Shown here piece by piece: positions 14,558 to 27,884 of a stretch of 64,000 nucleotides of DNA. Position numbers and translations under genes: made by a program. The stretch covers positions 15,380,545 through 15,444,544 of the forward strand of contig NC_088790.1 in NCBI RefSeq assembly GCF_949628265.1, given 5' to 3'. Position 1 is the first letter of the stretch. Each line of letters starts with the position of its first letter. Origin of the DNA: Cloeon dipterum (lineage: Eukaryota > Arthropoda > Insecta > Ephemeroptera > Baetidae). Below the pieces are notes generated by a model that did not search any database, was not told where the DNA came from, and saw only the letters and a program-made list of their open reading frames with translations.

Positions 14558-17500
14558 CGCGACTGTCGATGACGACCACCCTCGTCTCGTGGAACCCGCT
14601 CTCGCCACTTTTGTTTTAGAGGGGAGGCTTGCAACGCCATGGAAACTGGCGCAGCCAAACCCTCTCTTTCTTTCTTTCCTTCCTTCCTTCATCCCTCATT
14701 CCTCCGCGTGCCTGCCTGCGGACCCCAGTCACGCTGCAATGTTATCACTGCCACTTCCAGCACGATCGAATATCTTCTGGTGGAAATCTTTTATATTCAA
14801 AAATTTTTATAGTATTTTATGAAGAAATGAGTTTAGTTCTTCGTACTCTCGTGTAAAGAAAAAAAGTAATAATTTTCTGCAATTTTATTTAAAGATAAGA
14901 AAATTTAAAAGTGTTGATGGCTTTTCTATAAATCATTTCTTAACCCTAAAGGAATTTACAACACTGGATATAAGGGTTTGGCTAAAGGGCGAAAACCGAC
15001 AAAACCCCCAGATTAGTTTTATTCTAAATTCAGAGCGCACATTTCCGAAATCACATCATAAAAACAGAAATTGCGGAATCTTATTAATAGGGCTGTTATT
15101 TTTAGATTTAATTTATTTTTAGCACAATAGTCGACCATATTTAAACGGGGTTTCAGAGCAATTTAGTTGGTTTTAGACAGTTATAGATGATTTTTGTGCA
15201 TGATTTGCTAAGAATGAATTTAAATGAGAACATTTTTTACGCTATATTTTGAGTCTGAGCGTTTACAAGATGTATAAGAAGCAAGGCGAATGATCAATTA
15301 TTGGGATTTTAAATAAAAAATTCCATTGTAAATTTAGTACGTTAAAGATGATTATTTATTAAACCGACTACCCAAGCAAAATGATTAGGCCTTAGCAGTA
15401 TTACCAAAAATTAAATCTTTCAATTTTGCAAACATTATTTTCATCGCCATTTATATCTCGGGTTTGAGCCATCAAAATTACAAAAACTGCAAATCTGCAC
15501 ACCGTCCGACTCGTCTCAACTTCTCGTAAATAGCCGATGTGTTTTAGGGTTGATCACTCACCAACCCCAATATGCCTTTTTTCTACCCCTGTAGAAGAAA
15601 TTGATAAGTAAAAGTGCGATGAAATTTCTGGTTCTCATATAGATTTTTATTTTTAACCTTTTTACTCTACATAAAGGTGGTAGCTTATGTTTGATTTTTT
15701 ATTAATTAAAAAGAGAGATTGCCATCAGTAAGTTTCTGATTTCTGAAAGTGCAGAGCGACGCAAATTTTATCGTTACTGCAATGCATGGGGTAGAAGGGG
15801 AATGAGGATTGATCACCCTAAAAACCTTTGGTTATATATGGGAGGTTGAGACAATTCAAACAGTGTGCAGTTTTTGCAATTCTGACTGTTAGAACCCGAG
15901 ATTTGGTGGTGACAATATTGGCAAAAATGGAACAGTTTTTATACAAAATTTTATGCGTTTGAAATTCAACTAATTTACTGAAGCAGACTTTCCTGCACTT
16001 ACATTGAGAAGAATAGTCACAGAAAACAGACGATATCTTTATTGACCGGTAAATTTGGAATTCAGATTGCTTCAATGTTGATTTGAATTTATGGAATCTC
16101 GTGACAGTGTCAAAGATGATTTCCAAATTATTCAGAGAATATTTCTGTGGTCACCTTGCCCCACATTTTTTCGATTTTGGAACGATTCCCTATTCTCTGG
16201 ATTTAAATAGACGCTTAATATTGATGCGATCCCATGATACATTGGTTAAATTAGGACTTTTTTAACTATCACAAGTTGATAATATCAGAAGTGAAAATTA
16301 CGTCATCACTCACGATGTTGATAGCCTTGCTCTATTCTTCTATATAAACATGTTCTCAATTATTATTTGTGCCCACGCGGCAAGCATCTAAATCGTTTCC
16401 GAAACGAATTTATTGACGGCTGCGGCATTGCAAGAAAGTAGGCAACACACGCTCGGCGCCCATTAAGGAAACGCGAGCCAAGGAAATGTGGCACTCGCAA
16501 TTATGTTGCCTGATGTGCCTGCAATTAGTATTGACTTTTACGGCACCCTTTTGCAGTGTGATGCGCAAACTGCATGCAGGTGATATGCAGCAGCAGCAGA
16601 CGTGTGTTTCATGTCCGAGTTTAATTAACACGGAGCATTATGCTATTGCCCGCAGGCAAAACGCTTTGGCACAATTGCCTTTCAAACTGCTGCACATAAA
16701 TGTGCTGCATGATTACAGTCTAAGTGATTCTCAGTTCATTTCGAATTTATTATTAAGACGCAACAAATTAAAAGACTGGAAGAAAGTTAAAAATTCTGAG
16801 CAAGTTGAATTTGAATTTTGAAGAATAAAATTTCAATCTATTGGAACAAATGGAATTCGTTGAGATTTATTTTGAAATATTATTTTGGTGGAAATGAAAG
16901 GATTCTTTTTATTGTCTTCTTATTTTTTTGCCTGAAAAATGATTTTTATTTTTTAATAGGTAAAACCACAAAATTATTAATTCATTTTTAATTTTCTTTA
17001 GCCAAAAGAAAATTCAGTGATACTAAAATTAGTTAAAGCTTCGAGTAAGCCCTCTTAATTTATTTGTTTATTTTTGTAATCTATAAAATTAACTAAATTT
17101 CTAAGTCTGTTATATTCCGTGAGTCAAACAGAAACAGCGCACCTTGCTTGCGAAAAAAAGCGATCGGTCAGGCAACAGCACGGGGCCAAGTTCTCTGCCA
17201 CGTATAATATTCACAAGTCAAATATCTCCTCGACTTTGAGAAGGTGAACGCTCGGACTGCTGCTTTTTCTTGCTGTGCTTACACTCACGAAAGCTGAATT
17301 TGAATAAGCTCTAGTCGTTGACCTTAGTCCTTGAGGCGGTCGCGCGCGCTGACCACACTCAGCAGATGACCGGGGCAGCTCAAAAATTAGCATGTATCGC
17401 CAATGTGGCAGACACGCCACTTTTCTCGCAAGAAAAATCGATTTTATTTGGACTGTGAGGTCTGCAGCACGATATGTCTACAAACAATGAATGTTTTAAG

Positions 17501-18359
17501 GTGGATCTATGTGCTGCAAAATTATGAAAACAAAAAACTCTTTAAAAAATTTGGAAAGAGCTACAATTTTTCCATGATAAAAATGCTAAAAATGCAACAT
17601 TTTATTCATTATCACCCTGTAAATAGGTTTTCAGAGATTTCTGGAGTACGAATATTCTGATTTTGGAGTTTGAAAAACTTCATCCAAATTTTTCTCACTG
17701 GAAATTTTCCCAGTTTTGCATTATTTATTTATAATTAAATGTCTTAACGCTATTTAGGAAAAAATCAAGAGTTGTATTATGTCTATTAGACGCCGCAAGT
17801 TGAGCAAAGTTGCTTACCAAACGCTTGACAGGGCAGTTATTTATTGATTCAAGTCGGGCAAGAGACTGAAGATAAGGGAACTTAAATTCTCCCATATATT
17901 ATCTGAATTTAGAGCAGCGCCAAGGAGTGCATGCATTATTCATCGCGTACACACGTGAGGTGAATTGCTCGCCAGCACAAAGTGCAAAACATCATTCTCC
18001 TCTCTGTTGGGGATTCGCTACCCCCACGAGCCGGAGTGCTACGTCTGTATATTACAATACAAATAATATTATAAGGTGCCGTGTGTCGCAGACTGGAAGA
18101 GCTGATTGAAATCGCTTGCTCTTGAAACACAAGCAGCGGGAATTGGGGCAGCCAATCCAGGTCAGTGGGCAAGTCTGATAATCTCTGCGATTAAGATTTC
18201 TTACCCGACTTTTTCATTAGAGCATCAGATAAGGAGAGAAATGCTGTCGCTGCGTGTAAAACGTTTCATACACTCGCACACGAAATATTTTGTCACTTTT
18301 ATTGGGGGTTGTTACGTGTTTAAAGAGAAAGATATAAAATAATGAAAAACAAACCCAGA
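14558..18359. other. Intergenic region between the esterase-like gene 5' end and the vitellogenin gene 3' end
   Basis: The first ~150 bp are the probable 5' UTR and promoter of the esterase-like gene and contain a C/T-rich tract (14661-14692). The rest is AT-rich with CpG-richer islands at about 16380-16720, 17130-17420 and 17900-18270. A diverged inverted-repeat pair lies at 15430-15960. No exon is supported; the 111-residue plus-strand frame at 16486-16821 lies in an island and resembles nothing I know. Confidence 0.5.
15430..15960. repeat. Diverged inverted-repeat pair (15430-15595 and 15787-15960)
   Basis: The left arm matches the reverse complement of the right arm over about 165 bp: both carry 'TCTCGGGTT', 'ACAAAAACTGCA..TCTGCACAC' or a close variant, 'GTCTCAAC', 'TTTTAGGGTTGATCA' and a 'TTCTACCCC' end. 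The arms are separated by about 190 bp of AT-rich sequence. Each arm also matches the dispersed family at 46.8 kb, so this is two copies in opposite orientation or one foldback-type insertion. Confidence 0.55.
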
Positions 18360-18365
18360 TTTATT
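18360..18365 (-). terminator. Poly(A) signal of the vitellogenin gene
   Basis: AATAAA on the minus strand, only 20 nt past the stop codon at 18385, implying a very short 3' UTR. Confidence 0.65.
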
Positions 18366-18384
18366 ATAAAACGGCTTAAATTGA

Positions 18385-21300
18385 TTAATTTGGTGGCAAG
18401 CGCCACGACTGACCAAACTCGTCGGCGCCTTGCATGACTATCCCTCTAGGAGAGCTGAAATCGTCTTCTATTTGCCCGTTATAGTTGCCGCAGATTCCAC
18501 AAAGTCGATTTCGGAGCAGGGCAGATGGCTAAAAATGTTTAATTAATTGTAGACACGTTATTCTTGCAAGTAGACTAGGGATGTTATATATTTTTTTAAT
18601 TCGTACAGGCTTTCATTATGTGAAATTGTTGAAACTTTTAAGATCCAAAAGTAATAATATCGATTTATACAATACATGACACTCAAGAAAATGGCAACAA
18701 CTACAAAATTTATTTAAAAATATAGATTTTGTTTAATTTATTTATGGAATTTGGTTCATATAGAGACTATGTTTGATCGGTGGGTCTTTTTTGAAATTTC
18801 AAGAATAAATCAAATTTGTTTATTTTTTATTTGGTAATATCATAATTTCAAGGATTTAATTTTTACTAATAATTATTATTTTTGTATCACGGTGCAAAAA
18901 CTATTTGAAAATTAATACCTGAATCATGATGGCTGCCTGGTCGTACATGACGGTGAGGCCATGTTGCGGCAGACGCAGGTCGAAAGCACGCTCGTTGTAT
19001 GTGAACTCGAAAACCTGCCTGTTGGCGAGGTCGAGGTTTTCCGCTAGCTGCTCCCTGTTGAGGTTGATGCCAACGCCGTCAACCAGTGCTGCACCTGGCA
19101 TAAAGTGGATCGTCTTGTAGTCTTCCACGTTCACCAAGATTTCCTGCACGGGCGTATCGGTTCAAGAATAATACCTATTTTTTTCTTTTGAAACTTACAG
19201 TACGGTTAGGGATGGTTCGGGCGAGAACAACAAAATTGGAGCGACCAGAGCAGTCCTTGGTTAGAACGTGCCAATCACTGCTCAGGTGGTAGTTGAACCT
19301 GTAGCTGTCAAAGGTGACAAAATTCCCATCCTCTAAGCTGCAGAACGCTGCAAAAATAGGTAGATTTTTAAGTAATAGTGATTTTAGAGTTCTTTCTTGG
19401 TTGAAATAAATTAAAACTTCCTGCCCGTTTTGAATCTTTTCAGATTAGATTCTTCAAACTGCGCATATTTTATAGTTTTGTCTTGAATGCAAATCATTCT
19501 TACAAGAGTCTTGAAACCTAGACGAGAGTGGCATGAGCGGATTGATGCGAAGCGCCTGCTGTAGCATCGAGTGCAGGGGGATGTTGTTGAATTCGATTTC
19601 CTCAGTGGGTGTTCGCATCCAGAGCGACGCCGCCTGCGCCTCAGGGTGCACCTCTGCGATCACTCTGATTTGTCTAGCGGGGGCTTCGGCAGGAATGACG
19701 TCGGGGGAAAAGTCCTCGCCGGACATGTGAGGGAAGAGAATGTGTTTGGCGATGCTCAGATAGTGTTGCGCCGACAGCCCGTGTCTCCTTGCCTAAAAAT
19801 GTGCAATATTCTTTAGCAGGCGATTAATCAATTTTATCGCACGAGGTTTATAGTCAATGTTAATGGAGGACAAAATAGGAAAATTTAAATTTAACGTGTA
19901 ACATAGAAATATATTTTATAAAATAATATTTTATGTGATGCAGCGATGCATTGTGTAACTGTTCTCGAAAAAAATTACTAACCTATTTATTGTTAGCCGG
20001 TTTTTCAATCAAATTTGGACGTTTTTAGAAATTTTAGACAAAATTATACGGAGCAAATAAGTTTTGACCGTAATTTTCACGATTTTTCGTTGTATAGGAG
20101 CATATGTTTTGTGATATTTGTTGCTTACGCCGTCGTTGTAGTTGATGGATACATCGTAGTGATCGAGGAAAGCGGCCTCCTGTAGAAGATGGAAACATTC
20201 TGGCTGGACGAGTGAGCCGGATCGCAGGCACTCGCGGCTGTGAGTGTGTTTCAAAATGTGTTGTTTTTGCTCGTCACTCCGAGTTACGACCCCCTTTATA
20301 AATATTCGATTTGTAAAAACTATGCGCATCAATACAATATCAAAAATCACCTTCAGAGAAATCACGTCGTCAACGTCCTTTCTGTTTGTAATTCTCATGT
20401 CAGCCAGCAGTGTGGCATTGAGTTTAGTTTCTAGCATAGATCTCAACTTCAAAAGCGGAGCGCTGGGAGAGGAGAGCACGCCAGAAATTCCAGACTTCCG
20501 GTTTGAAAAAATCTTTAGCACTGGCTATATTTATTCTTTGAAATTTACTTGAAATTTTTCGACGTTGTCAATAAAAAATGCGCCGAGCCGGTGATAGTTC
20601 AGTGCTCGACCTTGGCCCGTCACGAAAAATAACTGATACTGAGGCACGTCAGAGAAATTTACGGTGACGGCAGCACTGATGACGGTCGAATGACCACCTG
20701 CAGAGCAGAACAATTAATTTGGCTCGCGTGCGAAATTTCGTTTAATTTAAATACTAACTTTCCATAACACAGAGCACATTTTTCAGTAGGAATTCTTGTC
20801 TTGCGGTGAAATTCGCGAGGCTAAACAGATTTATTTGAGAAGCGTTGAACGTTCCCGCAGGATCCATAACGTTCGCGGATAAGATTTTGACGCGAATTCG
20901 ATCAATCCGTTGCATGCCATTCAGTAGATTTTCTTTGGAATCCGGACTTTCTGTAGCTGTGGGTGGTGCATTTTCATCTGAAACTTCCTCGTCTACATTG
21001 TCGTCAATTAATTCTACTTCTCCATTTTGAATCTTCGCGTTTCCTGTGTGAGATTAAAAATAACTAAATGATTGCAAAAATTGTTATTCGATTATTTTTT
21101 TCAACAGTTCGTCAATGAAAAATCCCGAAAATTATTCCAAAAATCACGCCTTTAATTTAGAATTTAAATAATTAAAAATAAAACATCCTGATAAATTACT
21201 TTTCAAAGATATGTGGTATTTAGTGGGTTTAGAGCAAAATAGTTTATTTAGAAAAGATTCAAATAAATTGCTTGAATTCAATGATTCGTGGTCATTTCAA

Positions 21301-24300
21301 CATGCCAGAAAATTTAAAAAAATGCGTAGCCCTAATTATTGTTGGAAAATGCATACGCAGCGAGAGTTGCAGAGTAATCGGTGGCAGCTTGCTCGCCCAA
21401 ACCTCGAGATTGGAAGCTTCAAGTCCGCGCCACAGAGACGGGTAGGATAGGAACCAGTGCGGCTCTGGTGCCCATCGGTGGTTTGGAGCTTCGCTCGTGT
21501 ATCTTAGTCTGAAGCTGCCAGTCGATCCAGCCACAGATTTGCTCTGAACACAAAAATTCGCCAAAAAATATAAATTTCACAAAAAATGTAGATAAATAAA
21601 TTTGTTATTATTATTGGTGGCAAATATCTGGGAAGGAAGCAAACAATGCAAATTTTTATAAAAACTGAACCTTAATTTCCTCTGCAATTTTGATTCTAGC
21701 AACCACATTGCTAAGGCTGAATGCCGCGAGGTGAAGCATGTCTTGTTGAGCTGTGTATGGTGTGGAATTTTGAGAGAAAATCGGATTTTCACTCTCTGGA
21801 TCAGCAAACGCGATGGTCAGATTCATTTTCATCCCTTGTTGCTTGTGAACGAATATGTTCGTGGCCGGCAATTGGACTGTGGAGAACGAGCTGATTCCCG
21901 CGACGTAACGGATGCAGTCGTACGGAGTAAAAATGCTCACCTCGGAGATCATCTCGGTCGAAATCCTTCAAATGCAACATTTTTAGTGTAAATATATAAT
22001 TACGAGGCAGAATATTAGCTGATTTAAATATTTTCAGGAAGAATGTGTATTATTTGTTTTTTTAGTTAAAAAATGGGTAGTTTTTAGCGTACATAGCACT
22101 GGCGTGGGTAGCAATGGTGCCCCGATCCTGGTGCAGTGCGGTTTGACACTTTGCGCGGAACATCCACGGAATTTCGATTTTAAATTCTGCAGGGAAACCG
22201 ACTTCTGTCGCCGTTGAAATCCACATAGTGTGATGGCCAAGTTTTTGGTGCAGTATTTCTCTGCCAAAGTCATAGTCACCCAAGTACTTCTTTAACCCTA
22301 AATATATAGGTATATTTTTACACTGGGTCATCTAAACATTGTGATTTACCTTCTTCAATGGCTTTTACGTCGAATGGAAGGAAACGTTGGTGCAGGTTCC
22401 CCAGTTTGAAAGACAAGTGGCCTTCGAGAGGAGCGAAAGATTTCTCCACAATATTCAGAGCCGATTCAATCCACGTGGTGTTCAAGGCAAGATTTGGTAT
22501 TGGAGGACGTGACTTTTCAACGTTTTTCGGTGGGAAAAGGAAATATTGAATTGATAACAGCATCCCATCCACATCAGTAAGCCAAAAATCACTCTGCAAT
22601 TAAAAAAATCAGGTTTCTTCTAAAGCAAATTTATTGATATTCAGGAGGTATATATGCACAGTAATTCAACATGTTTGGATCATAATATATTAAATTTGTA
22701 AAACATACTTTAAAATTATTTTTTATGGTAGGGGCTACGAATTTTAGAAAGGTTTTTAGGCTGAATATTAAGCTATTATAATCTATTTTCAGCAAAATAT
22801 ATGGTTTCTTGGTCGATTTAAAAGGGTTTCAGTGAATTCAATTGTAGTTTAAATCACACGCTTAAGACTTTAAAGGGATTTTTTGGCAAATATCACCATA
22901 TTTTGGTAAAGGCTAGATAAAAAATTCCATACTTCAAATTTGAGCATAGAAACGCCTCCAAGTCTGTGCATATCACGGAAGTAGAAATACGAAGCCATCG
23001 GGTCAAGGCTCCAGCTTATTTGTTCGGAAATGACTTCAGTCATGTCCTTTGAGACAGTGGAGCGGACCAAGTTGTGAGGACGAAAAGGAACTAGTGGGAC
23101 CTGCTTGACGAGGTGCTTTACTGCGGCGGCGTGCTTAGCCCTGTGAGCCTCAAACATTTGAAACGATTTCGAGATTAAATTTCGATATCAACCTACATTT
23201 TTTGGTAAACAGGGTCCTTCATGGAAGCAATGCTGCAAATCGAGCTGCAGACAAACGTTTTGACGGACATGCTGGGCTCGTACCAAGTGCTGATCGCGAT
23301 TCTTTGCCACACGTTGAGTGGAATTTTGCAGTACATGAGCATGGAAACTGCAGCGACTCGCACACTGTTGGGCAAGGTAGTGGCATGGTACAGTCTGAGC
23401 AGAATCTTGCTCGTTTCCTTGAATTCTCTTTTTTAGTTGGTTGTTTCTTGATTAATAATTTGCCTGGTACCTTTGGGTCTACGAGAGCCACGTGTTTCAT
23501 CGCGATTATCGCACTCACTCGTTGGTACGGCGTGTTTTCCTTGTCCTCGGCAAAGGAAGCCAGCAGGGGCAGAGATTCAGAGAATCCTGCGTTGCCGATG
23601 GCCGTCATGTACACAGTGCGAAGACTTATCAATTTTTTGGCCTTGTCGCCAAGGTAGTTGAGGTAAACATTCGCCTCGGGCCCAGGCTAGTTTTGAAATT
23701 AGTAACTTATTATATAAATATTATAAATTAATTTACTCTGCGAGTCTGAGAAACGTGTGTGATTCGTAGCAGATGCGAAAAAGTAATCACAGTCGCAATC
23801 TTGACACTGGAATCATGTGAATTGGCTTGGCCACGGACCATTTCAAAGAATACTTTGACCAATTCTTTGCTTGGCTCAATTAGATATGACGGCACAGCCG
23901 AAATTGCTTGCGCTGCCTCTTCTCCTTTGAGAGCACCTGTGTCAATCCACCTTTTCAAAACCAGGAAGGAAGGGTTGGTTCCACACGTCACGATGATGTC
24001 CCTCAGCAGTTTGCTATGTAAAATATCACATATTCGATCGTGAGTTCGTGAGGAATTTATTTCACGAAATAAATAAAAATAATTGAAAGGGTTAAAGTTT
24101 ATTCAGTCTTTTCCTGTCCTTCCGTGACTGATAATAATCTACTGCACATTTATTTTTAAATAATAATAAACTGAATTCTTGCGGATTGGCACTTATACAT
24201 TTAGAATTTTTGTTTTCTTAAGGTTTATGGTAGTGAAAAAAACGCTTACCGTCTGGTTTCAAGCGCAGTTCTGTCACCCCTGTCCTCAATCACTGTGTTG

Positions 24301-27300
24301 ACGGCTGTAGTGAGGTCAGCGTAGGTCATGCTGCGGCACATTTGAACGGTCAACTGGATCTTCTCGATGTTCTCCAGCTCGGCGGAGTGCGGGCCCAGGC
24401 TCTTGATAACCTCCTGCACCATCTCTTTGAACTGCTGCACCAAGCAGGCCCGCGCCTTCTCGTCCAGGTGTGCCAGGGCGAAAGGCGAGAACGGAAGCTG
24501 CGGTGGAAGCTCTAAATCCAGCTTTTCACTTTTGTCTTTTCCCTCTTCATGCTAAAATTAAAACAAATGATGTGTATTCCCACAAAATATTTGATTTCGT
24601 TTGCAATTTTTAAATATTACGAAATTGTCCGAAAAATTGCGATAAAATCTGCACCAAATCTCTTTTGAAAAAACCCCATTAGTTTTTGGATAACAAAATC
24701 GGACGGGTAACCTTGGGATGTCTTGGTAATTTCAAGGAGGACGAGGAGCTGTCTTCTTCAGAAGAGGAGTCTCCTGTGGAAGGTTTGAAGGTGCTCCACT
24801 CGACGCTTTTATTCTCCGTGTCCTCAGGGGTCTCCTCGCCATGGTGCTTTCTTCCGTGTCTGGTGGAACGCGGCATGCGAAGGCGCTGCGTCAAGAATTT
24901 AATCTGCATTTAAGCATAAAATTCTCCCGCCCGTAACTAACCTCAGCCGTTTCGTCGGCGCCCTCGAAGTCAAATTCGTGGTGGTACTTGATTCTGTCCA
25001 TGGCAACAGGGTTGCTGGGTGGTTGGATGCGTCTCGACGTTGAGTATGGTTGCACCGTGAGCAGGGTCAGGTTCAGATAGGAGCCGATCAACGCCTGACT
25101 GCTCGGACGTGAAAGGTCTTCGTCGTCCGGTTGCAGCTTTAGGGACGCCGCGATTTGAGAGTTTGAAATGGCGGTCAGGCGGATCATATCTGATTTGGAA
25201 CCACAGCCAATGACTCGAGTCAGCGATGATCTCTGTTGCCAAATAATTTAATATTACTCAAAGGTTATATTTTAATCAGCACCTTCCAAAAATCTCCACA
25301 CTGATTGCTGCCCGGGATGCAGTTTTTTATTTTTGACACGCCAAAATTTGATTGGGCAAGGGTTTCGCAGTTACTGTAATTCCATGTTTTGGTGACTTCA
25401 ATGAAGTTTTTAGTTCGCCCGCAAATTTGGAGCCACTGAGGATTGGCCCTGACAACGAGGGCGCGCGCCAAGGGACTGAATTCGTACATTACCTCACATC
25501 GGCCGACAACCGAATCCTAAAATATAATAAAAGTCATGGAAAAGAGGTTAAATTGTTATGATAGAATACAGATAACAACACCAAAGTCATTTTTTTTTAC
25601 CTCCATGACGGAGTAAGTGTCTTCATCTTCTCTGGTCTTTATATTGTCACCCTTGCTCTGTTGGAGATGCGCAACAATTGACTGGAGGAAATTCATCTCC
25701 CAGGCTGGAATGCGGCTATTCACCACCAACCTTGCTACCTGCGTTGGTCAAATCGAGAGCTGGTCATGACAATTAATAATAAAATATTTATCTTTTGTTT
25801 TCATCCAAGCTAACAAAATAAGTTATGGGTGGAAAAGGCCTGCCATTTTCTAGAGCACGCAACCTGCAGTCCGTGGCCGTGGAGCCGGTTGCATACGTTT
25901 TTTATTCCAGATGATGCGTCATCATATTTTTCAAACCCCCAAGTAACAGTGTTACCGGTTTAAGGAAATCAATTACTTATGGTATAGCATAAAATTTTTC
26001 ATTGACGGTTTAGAGATTTTTTGTAAGGATAATTTGTAAATTTAGGCAATAGCTTTTTAGAAACGAAAATAAAAAACAAACAGTTTAGATTATCTTCAAA
26101 AAATACGTTTGGGCTATTGGTTCTTACCTTTTAAACTCATTTACGAAGCAAACACCCATTTTTACCGCCAGTTTCAAAAATTTTCCTTGTTATTTTAGAC
26201 TTACAGCAAGAGGATTTATCAGTCGCAGCTGGCTATCTGGCTTAAGTCGAATTTTAGCCCAGCGGCGGAGTCTGGACATTTTTGCTGATGGCTGAAGCGG
26301 CTGATTAATTTTTAAAAATGAAGTTTGATAGTGATAAACGGTCTAAAGGTTGAGAGACCATTTTTTAAGCTGCATTTTTCAAAAATTCAACTTTTGATCG
26401 GTATGGCTGACTGACAATGAGACCTCTGTTGAAATTTTTAACTCCTAGAAAATTTCAGTGAAATTTTAGACGGCTGCACGATAAATTTTAATTATGTGTT
26501 TCACTTTTTGATATCAACTATACTAACAATCCTAAACTTAGCGAAGACAACGAAAGTTATTTTTTTATGAGAATAAACTTCCTGTTTTGAATTCAGAAAA
26601 AAAGCGACAAGTCTAAAAATACAAAGTTTTTTTAAAGGAGAGCATATTCGTTTATTAATATCAAGATAATTTTTTTGGTAGCAGCGTATTATTAAGTTAA
26701 GTCCCTCTCAATTTTAATTTCATAATTGATAGTTGTAATATAAATTAATTTAACTTAAATAATAAGTTTACTAAAATCTGGTTAAAATATGAATAATTTA
26801 ATGAGAAGAGTCAAAAGTAAAACAAGTTTTACTTTTGAAACGTTCGATTCTGAGAACATTAATTAGAAGTTTTTGTAGAGTAATTGTTTATTGTGAGAAG
26901 TATTTTCCAATATCTCAGATGATTTTTGCCCATGTTAAGTCCATCACGTTAGTACGAGAAAAAATAATAATGAGCCCAATATGATTTAATTTTACCTTCC
27001 CGTGCTCGAGACGGACAGCGAAAGGCTTGCCCGATATTGGCAAATCTTGGAAGCGCTTAAGTTCATCTTCAGTGTCAGGGATCGGATGCCACCATCCTTT
27101 TTCCATATTGGCGTGAATTTTAGTGAAATTCATGTCTTTCAGCTGCAAGAGTAGTTGCTATATAATATCAATGAATTGTAACCAACGAGTAAAATACGGT
27201 CATGACAAGGACAGAGGCTTGTTGATTTTGCACGAGCAGGTTTCCCCTGAAGTGGATTCCCGAGTATTGATGTTTAAGGCGTGGAATGCCGACCAGGCTG

Positions 27301-27884
27301 CGGCCCTCGATGGAGAACGCATACTCCTGTTTGACACGCCACCCTAATTGACACAGTTTTCGTAGCCGTGATTAGTTTCGAAGCGAGCGTAATCGCCTTT
27401 TTCGATTTTCTCACCATTTTCAGCTGCACCCAGACCCACTTTCCAGATTCATGAAACAAATTATTAAATGATATTACTAATACCTTCGTGTGAATGTCTT
27501 GATTTAAATGATAATGATTTTTTGTTGAAGTTTATCGCTACTATTTTAAGAGTGGGTCAATGTTTATAGAAACGAGTAGCTTACAGTTTGAGGTCAAAAT
27601 TTAAACGAGTCATCAATGACTAACGACTAAACCGTCCAAAGCTCAGTAGTTCTGCTTGGAGACAGTTGCACAATGTGTGAATTGAAAATGCATATCTTGC
27701 ATTTTGTTGAGCGAAGTTCACTGCATTTTAATTTTTTTTTTTTAGAATATTTTAGCTGCACAAAATGTAAATTTAAGAATTTTTATCCCCATTTTTCTAT
27801 AAAAAACAATGAATTTAAATAGTTATTTCAGTCTAAATATAGAAACTTACCCAAAACGCCAGCAACAATAACGACGGCCTGCAT
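18385..27884 (-). CDS. Vg: Vitellogenin
   Basis: Twenty-three exons on the minus strand, high to low: 27884-27851, 27343-27183, 27142-26996, 25738-25601, 25516-25283, 25232-24942, 24885-24712, 24551-24250, 24013-23737, 23686-23471, 23417-23211, 23148-22933, 22593-22350, 22297-22093, 21965-21671, 21543-21357, 21043-20759, 20697-20549, 20494-20129, 19792-19504, 19347-19199, 19143-18919, 18528-18385; 1644 aa. A signal peptide (MQAVVIVAGVLG) precedes a large lipid-transfer N-module (~12-760, SGKPFAVRLEHGK; VRVAAVSML helical repeats), a linker with RSTR (341-344) and DSSSEEDSSSSS (374-385), the middle beta-sheet domain, and a VWD module (~1470-1640) with GICG at 1608-1611. Yolk lipoprotein precursor, secreted and taken up by oocytes. 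Only 33 residues follow GICG. Acceptors of exons 7, 11, 12 and 19 are less certain. A Vg-like paralogue is possible. Confidence 0.92.
25739..26995. other. Longest vitellogenin intron (intron 3)
   Basis: 1257 nt, AT-rich, much longer than the other introns of the gene (mostly 50-300 nt). It holds a short palindromic GATGATGCGTCATCAT at 25911-25926 with a bZIP-like TGCGTCAT core, and otherwise nothing recognisable. Confidence 0.6.

Noticed and set aside
14225..14822. Plus-strand frames of 115-127 codons opposite exon 1 of the esterase-like gene
   Set aside because: Antisense shadows of GC-rich coding sequence, with no family resemblance or splice context.
16486..16821. 111-codon plus-strand frame with Cys-rich N-terminus and CAG repeat
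   Set aside because: Lies in a GC-rich island with an overlapping antisense frame; no homology, no upstream promoter or splice signals that would support a gene.
20161..20350. A possible extra vitellogenin intron between gtgatt at 20350 and the AG near 20230
   Set aside because: The frame is open through it and the encoded residues fit the domain, whereas removing it with the nearest AG breaks the frame; kept as one exon 20494-20129.
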